Positions 48,801 to 59,585 of a stretch of DNA of 64,000 nt are shown here, piece by piece. Below the pieces are notes generated by a model. That model saw nothing but the letters and a program-made list of their open reading frames with translations, was not told the DNA's origin and did no database searches. A program made the position numbers and the translations under genes. Every line of letters begins with the position of its first letter. The first letter of the stretch is position 1. Origin of the DNA: Ifrita kowaldi (Eukaryota > Chordata > Aves > Passeriformes > Cinclosomatidae); contig VZRS01002396.1 in the NCBI GenBank assembly GCA_013398055.1, positions 69,894-133,893 of the forward strand, in the 5' to 3' direction.

Positions 48801-51800
48801 GGTAATGCAAAGTCCATCTACATGTCAGCAGGCAGGGAAAATACATATTTTCCCCCTGAAGTTCTTGAAGAAAAAAAATCCTTATATTATTGGTCCTATT
48901 TTAAAGAATATATTTGTCTCAGTGAAAGATGGGGAAACAAATATAGATGTGGTATATATACAGTATATGCTATTTATTATGTACAAAAGTGAATATTAAT
49001 TTTTTTCTACGTTGAAAAAAAGAGAAATTGATAAAGAAAATTACATAAATCAGGGAATCTGACCTAAATTTTCAGTTTCAAGGAATCTGAACCTGTCGTA
49101 TAATTTCCAAACCTTTCAACTTAGAGTGAACTTGTTAAAATACATTGATCAATTTATTTTTACCCTCCAATTTTTTGTTGCGATTGTTTGATAATTTCAA
49201 CTTCAGTTTGAAGGAGTATGTTTCTGTTTCTCAAACATTATCCATGTGTTGGTGTTACATCTTTCCTATGTATTTTTCCACACGTTTTCCTGGCAGAACA
49301 TGAAAGGATCTGCTCTGAACTAATGTTCTTTATTCTATGAGCCCCAAGAAGCAGTTCTGATGTACTTGAAGCGGATGATGGCAGATTTTTTTGAACTGTG
49401 TTTGCCAGGGCCATAGGGAAAATAATAAACTTGATCTTTTTATTGAATCAGGAATTAAGTAATTCCAGGTTTTTGTTATATCTCTTTATGTCAACAAAGT
49501 TGTGGAAAGCTTGTGTTTCCTTTAGAAAGGATGGTTTAGACATCCTGTGCCATGTGATTCATCACAGTTTCTGAATTATAATTTAAATACGCATGGTCTG
49601 TAGTGATAAGTATGCCAGGTATGTGTTTAATGGGTAGGACTTAATGCCAGATCTGCACTATTGGCTAAACCAGTAAACATGATTTCTCTGAGTTCGTATG
49701 ATACTAGGTCTCTACTAAGGCAAGAACCTGATAAAAGACCAGAGCATTGCAATGAGATCGCGCATCAAGTGGGTTTTGATGCAGAGTCATTTCTTTCCCT
49801 GGGAACTGGAAGAATTTAAATGTACAGTGAAAAAATCATGTTGTAATAATTAACCTGCAGCAATGATCCCATAGACTTCTTACATCTAATAACTAAACCC
49901 AGCAGTGCTTAATTTACATAACATACAGTGATTCTACTTGCAATATGTTTTTCACTCACTAGATGTCTTAGTGCTCTGTAATATTCTGGACATGGTATCA
50001 TTCTTGGTAAACTAAGTCTTGAAAAAGAACTAGAGACATGACATAACTGGATTCTTCAATATTTTTTAAATCATAATTGTTAGCAAACCCCCCCATTCCC
50101 CCACTCGTGCATTTGAGAACCTTCTCTGGATTTAGGTATCTAAAATGTACATTCCTTGTTGCCTTCTGTGATGATGTTGTAGCACTAATTTTGCTTTATA
50201 AGAAGGGATGGGCAGTTTTGAATCTGAAAACAATTCTGTCAAACAAAACAATCCCAGCATCAATTAAAAGTCTGTGACGCTTGTCCAGTTATTGACTCAG
50301 TGGAAAATTATTGTTACTGTTCCCATTAGCCTTAGTTTTTTACAATATGGAATTGTTCAGCTTGATTTAAATAATAAGAAAATTGTGAAGCAAATAATTA
50401 AAAGAAAATATCACTTAATCAGTGCATTAGGCAAATGGCAAGGAGTTTGACTCTGAAGACATTTTCAATCTATTCTGTTTAGATGAAAATTATGACAGCA
50501 ATGAATGGGATTTTTCTTTCATTTAGTTGAATTCTGGGACCTAATGCATCTCTAGGTTCTCTTGCTATTGCTGGAAACTCATTCTTCTCAAGTGGTTTGG
50601 AACGCAAATGTTTCATCTTTGGGACACAGCACACCCCATACCTTCCAGGCCTTCTCTCCTGGAGCTGACTTTTTAACCTCCTATTTCTCCTACTCCAAGT
50701 AAGTCTTCATAGCACAGGCAGGTTACAGGAAGGTAAGGGAATAAAAGGACTTTCCTCCTTGTGCCACTAGACTAGTATAAGGGAGGGGTGCAACAATTTA
50801 TGTGCAGTCAATTCTGAGGTATCAACTAGTTTGGCATGGTCTTAACTACATATGTAACCAATACAGCTGTGGGCTTCCTTTTGATTCCTATTTCAGGGAA
50901 GTAGTATGCTTCTTGTAGATATTTCATATAAAGTTTTTTGTTGGTATAGGTACTTTAAAAAACTTTTACACGTTTCTTCAGATTAACTTTTAAACACTGC
51001 AGAGGGTTCCTTTCACCACTTCTGTAAATCTCAATTTGTGTGTTTTAATTTTAATAAAAGCAGAAAGAGAGCTGATATTTAATTAGATTGTTAGAAGCTT
51101 GATTTTCACAAAATATTTCATAAAGTGGTGTGGAAAGACTAAACTGTTGTGGAAAGCAAGAATTTGACCTTACTGTTCTTTATATTTACAAATATAATTC
51201 TGAATATTTATGACTGGCTAAAATATGTACAAAAGAGCTAATCGACACATTTTGAACAGGTTCCAAAAATCAAAAGCAGCTGAGGAGAGCAGTTCAATGT
51301 CTGGCAAAGGATCTGACCGTATTTTCTATATCGATACACATGTGAAATACAAGAAATTATATTCTATGTGTTAAGTCTATGTGGTGAAGATTAAATATCA
51401 GATTCCCTGTCTAAATTTTTACGAGTGTCATTAGACTACAAATATTCAGGTTCCTTTTTTTTTTTTTTAATCGAACACGCTAATGCAGGCATTAATTGTT
51501 GTCTTGGGGTAGTTTTCTGTTCCCTGATCATCTGCTCTATGCCCAGAAATGGTTGCTGTAGCTTTAAGGTGGGTCCAGGAGAGGGGAAAGCCTTGGGGCT
51601 CTTCCGCCGTCTCTTTCAAAGCCTCACTCCCAAGTTGTCTGTCGTGGTGTACGGATTGGTTTGGTTTTGGGTTTTTTTGCTTAGCTAGCTAGGGTTTTTT
51701 GTTAGCTTAGGCAAAAAGGGGTTTTATTCCTTTCCCTGGCCTTGAAGACTGCAACAGCAATCCTTTAGTAGCTTTTTTCTTGAATTGGACAGTTTGGTTT

Positions 51801-52336
51801 TTGTCCGAGATAAGAGAGAACAATCGATGGGTGAAGAATGGGTGGGGACTGACGGGATGGCAAGGGGCTGCTCCGTTTCAGCCCCAGACCTCGGAAAAAC
51901 CAAGCCAGCGAGAGGAAAGAATACCAAATCCACCTTCTTCATCTGCTGTTGTCTTGGGGTGATTTTATGATGATAGTCAGTTCCCTAATCATCTGCTTTA
52001 TGCCCAGAAATGGCTGCTTCAGCTTTAAGATGAACCAGGGGCGGACCAGCGTTTGAGAACCCCAGGCAGGTCAAACTCTCCTCGCCCCTGCCCCCGCCAG
52101 CGTGGCCAGCTGCTGCACAGATTGTTACTTTGTAGCCTTCTCTGGATTAGTTGTGCTATAGGCAAGGAGCTGATGGCTTTTTCCTTCCCCTGGCCTGGAG
52201 TTGAACCAACTCAAAAAGGGATATTAAACCCCACCAACTTCGCCTGCTGTGAGTAGGAGACCCACGCCGGAAATCCAGCAGGTTCCCAGCTGCTGCGTGA
52301 ACTCTTTCCTCCCCTTCCCTGAGACAAAGAGGGGCA

Positions 52337-52349
52337 GCCGCCATCTTTG
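52337..52349 (-). promoter_or_regulatory. YY1-type site inside LTR B
   Basis: GCCGCCATCTTTG is the reverse complement of the strong YY1 consensus core AAGATGGCGGC. It falls in the U3/R-like part of the nested LTR. Binding is inferred from motif only. Confidence 0.5.
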
Positions 52350-52430
52350 CCTCACAGCCACACGGTCTGGGAGGATTAGGGGTTAAGGTTTTGAAATTTC
52401 AAGCCTTTTCTATGTCTTGTGGACACCCCT

Positions 52431-52515
52431 TCTTTTTTTTTGTGTGTTTTTTTTTCGTTTGTTTTGGTTTTTGTTGTTTCTTGTGGTTTTTGTTTGTTTG
52501 TTTGTTTTTTTTGTT
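52431..52515. repeat. T-rich / GTTT simple repeat in LTR B
   Basis: T runs are interspersed with GTTT units. Small open frames rich in Phe and Val here come from the repeat. Confidence 0.8.
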
Positions 52516-52962
52516 ACTAAACAGTTCTCTTTTTTTCACTTTCACATGCTGGTATCAATTTCTCTCATTGGCAGAAGTAGAGGGAATTATTGAAGCCCTT
52601 TCTCTTTACAGGAAACGCTCATTCCAGGGTGTTTTCTCCTGAAATTTGTCTCGAAATGGAGACAGCTGTGAAGAGGGGACCAACACTAGTGATTCAACAG
52701 GTTCCCAAATGTTTTGCCCAAGCTGTGGCATTAACCTTTTGTTTTCGTTTTTTTTTTCCCCTTGAGACTGGAGCTGGTGCCATTTTTTTTCTCCCCACCA
52801 TATTGCCTCTTTCCCTGGCATTTTGGGGTTTTTGTCCAGTGTGGGTGCATGTGTATGTGGGGGGTAAGGTCTGACAATTCAATATCTAGCATTTATTCAC
52901 TATTTATTCACTCATTCCAGAGTGTTTTTCTCCTAAACTTGTCTCTAAACCAAGACCATTGT

Positions 52963-53614
52963 TCATCCTGGTTTTAAGCTGTTAATCCTCATCTTGTCTT
53001 GGCATCACTTGGAGGAATGCCCCCTAGCTCTAAGAATAAAAACAATGCTGTGGAGTTGGTTACCTAACCTTTGGCACGCATATTCAGACGGCAGGAGACT
53101 CTTACACCATTCAGCGTTTTAAGGTTAGCTGATGCTCTGCGACATCCCCTGCTAACACAGCTACACCTTGTATACATATGTGAACTGTGTATGTGAATAT
53201 ATATCTTGTCACTTCCTGGAAGAGTTCAATGGTGGCAAAGCTCTGGAAACCCAAATTAATGGAAAAAACATTTTAAAAATATTCTTTGGGTTCTTGTTTA
53301 CTTGATAGAACAAGCAGGAGGAATCTACAAACAGGCGGCCCTTTATTGTGCTCCCCAAATTGTTGGGATGCTGCCAGCCCACAGCATTTCTTGTGGCTTT
53401 CCTTTGTGCTTATTTCACTCCATTTTCTAGCTTGAACTAGGTACAAAAATCCATAAAAATAACTTGTTATTACTAAAAAGATAAATTGTCAGAGTGAAAG
53501 GAAGGTATGTTGTCTTTGACAACCATGCTGTCAGCACATTTTATATCTGATATCTGTAGGAAGACATAACGTGCAGGATTGCTGAGATCGAAGTACCTCA
53601 GCAAAAGAGAGATT
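52963..53614. other. Unassigned sequence between LTR and CR1
   Basis: About 650 bp with no gene recognised. Parts (for example about 53060-53170) have a GC content and texture unlike the flanks and may be old repeat, but I cannot name a family. Confidence 0.4.
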
Positions 53615-53926
53615 CATATAAAAGATTTCAGGAGTCTGCTCTGACATTTTGCATTTTAGGGGAACCATACCTCTGCAATATACTTCTGAGTTGCAGGTTC
53701 CCACTTGGCCCCAATCTTGACAAGAAAATTTTTCCTACAGACTTTTTACGAGGACATATAGTGACAGAGCAAGTGCGAATGGCTTTTAAATGAAAGGTGA
53801 TAGATATAGATTTGATATTAGGAAGAAATTCTTTACTCAGAGGGTGATGAGGCACTGTACCAGGTTGCCCAGAGAAGATGTGGATGTGAACCTGTCCCTG
53901 GAAGTGTCCCAGGCCAGGTTGGATGG
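53615..53926 (+). mobile_element. CR1 LINE 3' fragment, left part
   Basis: The blocks GGAAGAAATTCTTTACTCAG, AGGTTGCCCAGAGAAGATGT and GGCCAGGTTGGATGGGG are the standard 3'-terminal CR1 order. It stops abruptly at 53926, and the next expected segment (GGCTCTGAGC...) appears only at about 55626. The 5' limit is approximate. Confidence 0.8.
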
Positions 53927-54705
53927 GGAGGAAAGAACCCTCTGAAAACCTGTGGGAAACAACAAAAGTAGTGCAACAAGCACTTCATAGAATAAAAGCT
54001 AGAACTCCATCTGAATAAAATAATGCAATTAACATATTGTTTCACTCAGAGGTATTTTTGCCGGGGAAGTTTGTTTCTTTTCTCTTTTCTAGGAATGTCA
54101 AACATCCCTGCATCGAAGATGAGGGAAATAGTTTGAGAGCAGAGAAACGACAAGAAGGAAAATAACACCTAAATGGGATAACTACTGCTTCACTGTCACT
54201 TTTTTGTTAGCCCCAAGAAGTTCTACTTCTTTTTAATAACCAGTCTAGTGGGCCAAATTTTCACTCTTCTTTTATAGGAATCTACCAACACATGAGATGG
54301 AGCTGCATAAAAACCAATGAAATTTAAGGTGTCACCATAATTGTTTGCATTGTCAGTTGGTTAATGTTTGTAATTTGTTTGTGTTTTCATTGCAAGTGAC
54401 TTGGTGAAAGATCAAATAGAAGTTAAAGCATTCTACATATTCTTGAGTTTAATTCTGTCTAACAACTTGTTTTGTTTTTTACTGAAAAAATGTTGTAGCT
54501 AAGGTCTTATGGATGCATAATTTGTCTCAACCAATATTATCCCGAGAGTTGGTATAAGAATTTATACATATTTGAAATCCTACAAATATGTACTAACCTT
54601 CCCAGTTCTGCCTCAGAAGACTTCAAAATTATTATAATCTGGCTAAATATTTTGGATTTTCTAATTAGTGAATCAAAGAATCTTGACAAAACACAAGCAA
54701 ATGCT

Positions 54706-54871
54706 NNNNNNNNNNNNNNNNNNNNNNNNNNNNNNNNNNNNNNNNNNNNNNNNNNNNNNNNNNNNNNNNNNNNNNNNNNNNNNNNNNNNNNNNNNNNNNN
54801 NNNNNNNNNNNNNNNNNNNNNNNNNNNNNNNNNNNNNNNNNNNNNNNNNNNNNNNNNNNNNNNNNNNNNNN
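54706..54871. other. Assembly gap (166 N)
   Basis: A run of 166 undetermined bases sits at or near the 5' edge of the LTR that follows. Open frames running through it are meaningless. Confidence 0.99.
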
Positions 54872-55625
54872 TGATATAAAGTTTTAAAGAAGCTGCAGCC
54901 ACAGAAACCTCCTTGAAGAACTTTGGACTGTAAGTCAATCGGCTGATTAGATAAACCCATTGTTCAGTCACTTCAGGCTGAGGGAAAGGCATGCATCCGC
55001 AACAGGCCGAAGCCTCCAGCTGAGTTTGGGGTGGGGGGAGAGCACAGCTCACAGGAGCCAGGTTTCCACAGACTTCCCCCAACCAAGGGGGGAAGAGGAC
55101 ATTTTGGGTGCATGGTGCAACCTCTGGTGAGAGGCAATAAACACCCATCCTGCGATTACACAAACCGGCCCAGCTGCGGAACCCCCAACCCCACAGGGCA
55201 CATCCACGGGACTTTCACGTGAGAGGCTCGGCCCCACAGGACTGCAGGTGATGGAACAGACCCAGGGTCTGCTGTCAGAGACTGCATCCCCCACATCCAG
55301 GGGGACATGCCAGGACATAACCACCTGGGCTGAGCATATAAACCCATCGGAGCCTGTGCTTTCTGGGGGGACCTTCACCACCAAGAAGTGCAGCTGGAGA
55401 GGATCAACAGGACATTGTTGGGATCCACGGAGTGGTGATATTTTCCTTATTCTGTCTCTGTCACTCTTTCTGTCCCGTCCACCTATTTTCTACTTCTTTC
55501 TTTCTTTCTTTCTCTCTCTCTCTCATATTTACCATCAAATAAAACCCTTACTATTGTCACTGGCATATGGTCTCGTTTGCACCTTAATTCGGGCAGAGGA
55601 ATTTCTAAAAAACCTTATTAACTAT
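54872..55625 (+). mobile_element. LTR of an endogenous retrovirus (5' edge in gap)
   Basis: Promoter and poly(A) parts are in LTR order: a TATA-like CATATAAACC at about 55335-55344, a pyrimidine stretch with TTTC and CT repeats at 55490-55524, AATAAA at 55537-55542, a GT-containing U5 of about 80 bp, and a terminal ...ATCATAACA at 55625 immediately before CR1 sequence. GC content is higher than in the surroundings. Frames crossing it have no retroviral protein signature. The 5' end cannot be placed because of the gap. Confidence 0.65.
55490..55524. repeat. (TTTC)n / (CT)n microsatellite
   Basis: Four TTTC units followed by about eight CT units, inside the LTR upstream of its AATAAA. Confidence 0.85.
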
Positions 55626-55730
55626 TGGATCATAACAGGGCTCTGAGCAGCCTGGTCTAGTGGAAGGTGTTCCTGCCCATGGCAGAGAAATTGGAAGAAG
55701 ACTCTTCCAATTCAAACCATTTTAGGATTG
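55626..55730 (+). mobile_element. CR1 LINE 3' fragment, right part
   Basis: GGGCTCTGAGCAGCCTGGTC, then TAGTGGAAGGTGTTCCTGCC and CAATTCAAACCATT, which are the last 100 bases of CR1, with a small deletion before the end. It continues exactly where the fragment ending at 53926 breaks off. Confidence 0.78.
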
Positions 55731-56477
55731 TAATTAGGATGCTACAGGGAGAAAAAGCCTCATTTCAGGTGATTTGGGTCTGAACAGCCAGACAGTTCTA
55801 CTAATGCACAGAAGCAAAGCATACTAACAAGGCAAGAGAAATCCAGTTGTAAAAGGGGAGGACTGAGATACTGTTGAGTGTATAAGCCAGTATTACTCCA
55901 AGATAGTTTCTGCAAGCACAAAGTTGTCTTCAAATGCAGTTAACAAAGCTAAATGTTGACACATATGCATTTCTGATCTGAGGAGTGCTGTATCTTTTAG
56001 GAAAAAGCATAACTGTGACATTTTTCAGTAAGTGTTTCTTGACAAGGCTAAACCTGAGTGGTTTTTCCTTCCCTGAATCATCTTGTCCAGGATAGGACGT
56101 CACTAAACATGTATGAAGGTATCATATTTTGTTAATAGAGTCATTGTTTGACTGATCTGCATTTTTGTTAATTCTTACTTCGTAGGATATAGCTACAATC
56201 AGAATTATTATGAAGAGTAGCACTATTATTTGTTGCCCCCTAGCACTTGTCAAAATATCAGATGAATGGAGGAAAAATTTTCTGAATCATCCATTTTCAG
56301 TGTCTGAAGCCAGACCAATTTTTAAGACAGGAAACTCAGACTATTTTTAGAAAGAGGGCACAGTATACAGAGGAGTTAAAATATTTTGTTGATATCAGAA
56401 ATGACAGCATGTAAAATCTTGTGTAGGTAAAAGTTCCTGGATGATGTGGCTGAGAGGATTAAAGGTTACAGTGATGG

Positions 56478-56545
56478 CAGTAGGTTGACAGTTGGACTTG
56501 ATCTTAGAGGACTTTTCCAACCTTGACGATTCTAAAATTCAGTAT
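56478..56545 (+). mobile_element. CR1 LINE 3' terminal fragment
   Basis: GTTGGACTTGATCTTAGAGG, then ACTTTTCCAACCTTGACGAT and degenerate ATTCT-type 8-mers, form the CR1 3' end. It is short and 5'-truncated. Confidence 0.75.
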
Positions 56546-59500
56546 TCTGAAGTAAGACTCCTTAGCTCAAGTTCTGAATCACACCTGAATGTTAAAAACT
56601 GAGGCTAAGCAAAGCTTGTGCATGTTGTTATGTTTTGTACTTCATCAGGATTCAGAAGGGAGCAAGTGACACAACACAAGGGAACAACATAATTTTTGAA
56701 GCTGAGGATGCTGGTATTGGTTCAGTTTCCTCTTCCAGTTTATACAGGTGTTTGCGAATAACCTGGTGGTTTGATAGGGTGAGAGAGGAGGCAGATGAAA
56801 GATTTTTTTGAAAGATCAGGATCATCCTTCATGTCATAGGAGTGAGTAGATGTCAGACCTGAAGGATTTCTGTCCTGATCATATTAAATTATTGGAGTTT
56901 TCATTATAATTTAATACTTTAGAAGACTTTAGAAGAAAGACTGCAGCAGCTGTTCTTTTTTTCAGCCTACAGAGGGACACTCCTGCGAAACAACATTTTG
57001 CAGTGTTGTAATGAGAACATTAGGAATGCTGCCAACAGAAGATACAGTACAGGACAGCGGGACAGTGTATTGGTACAAGCTGAATGCATCTGGGGTCAGC
57101 CCTGTGCCTTGTTGTGTGAACCACTCTTAGTTCTGTGCGTTCATCTTCTCTCTTACGATTGTAACCAACAGAGATGGATGATGATAAAACCCCAAACAAA
57201 ATATACAGACGTATCCCTGTTTACAGTGAGAAACATCCACTTTACTGATTTCCATGGATTTTAAATAAGATCCTACAAAGGAAATATATCTTTATGTGAT
57301 TCTGTTTTGTGAGGCCCGGAAGAAGTGGTGGTTCATATTTTTAATCTACTTCTTTCCGTCTCAGTTTGAATGGTTTCTGCTGGTACTCAGTGAGTCAGGT
57401 CAGATGAAAGTTTGGATTCTGGCCAGCAGTATTTCTGGCAGAAGTTCACCTGAAGGAAGTAGTACAGTGAAGTATGATCCCATGCCAAAATCAACTCTTG
57501 TAACTGTTCATCCTCTGGCCACTCTATCCTATCTGTCCTATTTACTTTCGTGTTTGACATTTTACTGTTCTTTTCTCTCTGGCTGCCACATCTCACTATA
57601 TTGTAAAAACTGGTTTTTTTCAGGAAACTACCTATTTCAGATAACTACTTATCCAGTAGAGAATGGCAAATTGCACAGTTTTGGTATTTTTTGCCTATTG
57701 ATTTGGCCACCTGTGCCAAGATCTTTGGTAGCTTCTGCTGCAGGAGTCCTGTAAGGAAGGGTATGCAAGTATGTCTGTACTCCTAGAAGGAGTGAGAGAG
57801 AAAACTATCTTGCATAGTTCTTGTAATGCTTTATTCCAATGAAACTTTTTAATGAAGTAAAGGTCTGTTCATAAAGAAAATCTTGTCTGAGTTGCTGCCA
57901 GCTGTAGAAGAACGTTCAGCTAGAAGGGGATCAAGATTTTCCTCCCCTGTTTTTTCCTTTCCTGGTGTCACAGTTGCACATCCTGTTAAAAGTCTTTCCC
58001 AGGAAACACCTCTATTAATTCCTGAGCAAACCTGAATATACATTCTTTGGAGCGTAGGTGGCATGTCTGCAGTTTGATTTTGTGCCTGGCCATCTCAAGT
58101 ATTTAGGTTGGATTGAGGGCAGCATTTATACTAATAGTTTGTACAGAGTTTTAGCTCAGCTCATAGCTGTAACAACTACTGAACATCCCGACTGACTGTA
58201 CTTGTAACTTGGATAGTTATCCAAGGGGCTGTTACCCAACGCTGCCAAAGCTTTGTTGCCTGAAGTTACAGTTTATTGACATATCATGCGGTCTTTATCT
58301 TCACAAAAATTACTATTTCTTGTTAGTAAGTATACTGCTGGCATAATTCTCTGCATATATGGATCTAAATGAAGGGCTCTGATATCTTTGTCAGTAGCAA
58401 CATAATCTGTGTATTTGGTTAGTAGGATTACAAGCGCTCAGTTTCTGCAGGGATGATCGGAGTGTAACTGATAGACATTATTACTTGAGTTAAGGGCTGG
58501 GTGCAGATCTGAACAGACTGATAACACCTCTATAAGAAACTTCTCGTTGACGCTGTGTTGCCAGTATACTTTAAATAAAAATTTTTGAACTGCTAGTTTC
58601 AAGTCAGCCTGAGTAACTCCATATTTCATAGGGGTTTAGAACAGAAAATCCACTCAAGCACCTTCCTTTTTGAGGTGGAAACATGGTAGGAGATAGAGGG
58701 GGTGTCTGCAGCCATTGAAACTGCCTGCTTAACTGGTTTTGACCATATGAGCTAATAAAGTTCATCTGTGACCTTGTTTAAGCTTGTTTCAAATATGAAG
58801 TAATTTCTGGCATCTGAAGCAAGTCCATGAAGTTTAAAATCATGGCTCTGTAAACTGGGTTCTTCGGACCTGCAAATAAACTAGTTGTATGCACCATTTC
58901 AGATGTGATTATAAGCTCTTTTGCTTCAATCCATATGCACAGTTCAGAAGGTCAGACGTTGCCACAGTATCTCTCCTGTTATTTTCAGGCTCTGGTGTGT
59001 TATGGTTGCCTGATCACATGGCATTTGGTTTCAGTTATTTTTCCATGGGTTTGGCTTTTAAGAACAGACACGTTTCAAGAAAAGTCCAACAAGTTGTAAA
59101 GTTTACGAAGGCTGAGGACAGTGATTGCTTTTAGACTGGAGTAATTGAAAGGAGCAAAGCATCTTGTTCCAAGGACTGGGACTGTTTAATCTAAATATAG
59201 TGTATGGGTAGTGACAAGAGCTTGGTGTTGGGCGTGGGGTAAAAGAGCAACAAAGAAAATAGAGGCCCTTAGGGTCATAGTAGCCCTTAGTAACTTTCTT
59301 ACTTAGACCAGCTGTTGCTAAACTACTCGAAATGTAGAGGCAAACAAAACCAGAAGTGGATAAATGGTGTTCTTGTTTAAGCAAAATCCAGTAATTAGTT
59401 TGATAAATAATACAAGGCGTGGAAGTGGGATTCCCTTCTGGTGAAGATGCTGACCCTTTGAGCCCCAGCTGTGGCTCAAAATTTAAACGGGTGTTTTTCT

Positions 59501-59559
59501 TGTTTCTGTGGTTTTCACTGTAAGGAGTTTTTCCTAACAGCTTTTCACTGAGTAAACGT

Positions 59560-59585
59560 AGGCACTCTTTGTTTAAAGAGTGCCT
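59560..59585. repeat. Perfect 11-bp hairpin with GTTT loop
   Basis: AGGCACTCTTT, loop GTTT, AAAGAGTGCCT. A stem of mixed composition with a four-base loop would fold stably in RNA. There is no terminator or miRNA precursor context. Confidence 0.9.

Larger units (their letters stand above)
40116..51494. other. Intergenic region downstream of CCDC34
   Basis: 11.4 kb of AT-rich DNA with no recognised exon, RNA gene or clear transposon. Items seen are a GGTT/GGTTT simple repeat at about 44325-44395, an 11-bp inverted repeat at 45848-45890 and a short 11-bp duplication at about 40885. BBOX1, expected tail-to-tail beyond CCDC34 from human synteny, was not recognised. Confidence 0.55.
51950..52664 (+). 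mobile_element. LTR B, same family, inserted inside LTR A
   Basis: This 715-bp unit starts TGTCTTGGGGTGATTTTATG and ends TGGAGACA. It is flanked by GCTGT at 51945-51949 and 52665-52669, an exact 5-bp target-site duplication. Its first 85 bases repeat those of LTR A with a few changes (A lacks about 15 bases), and its 3' end (CATTCCAGGGTGTTTTCTCC) repeats A's 3' end. It carries a long T/GTTT tract at about 52431-52515 and a YY1-like GCCGCCATCTTTG. Being the inserted copy, it is younger than A in integration order. Confidence 0.87.
51500..52957 (+). mobile_element. LTR A, split by a nested LTR
   Basis: The left part is 51500-51949 (starts TGTCTTGGGG) and the right part is 52670-52957 (ends AAACCAAGACC). 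Together they make about 738 bp with near-complementary termini TGTCTTGG/CCAAGACC. It is flanked by the direct repeat ATTGT at 51495-51499 and 52958-52962, a 5-bp target-site duplication as seen for ERVL-like elements. The right part continues the left part in the same order as the inserted copy does at GAGTAGGAGACCC...GGTTCCC. It is a solo LTR with no internal retroviral region. Confidence 0.85.

Noticed and set aside
54537..55163. Apparent 208-codon minus-strand frame
   Set aside because: It runs through 166 undetermined bases, and the flanking residues show no family match.
55248..55646. 132-codon plus-strand frame
   Set aside because: It coincides with the LTR's promoter, pyrimidine repeat and U5 and ends at the LTR/CR1 junction. 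It is composition-driven.
57296..57754. 152-codon plus-strand frame with hydrophobic stretches
   Set aside because: It lacks an ATG at its beginning, has no splice context and matches no family I know. The Phe/Leu/Ser richness fits AT-rich noncoding DNA.
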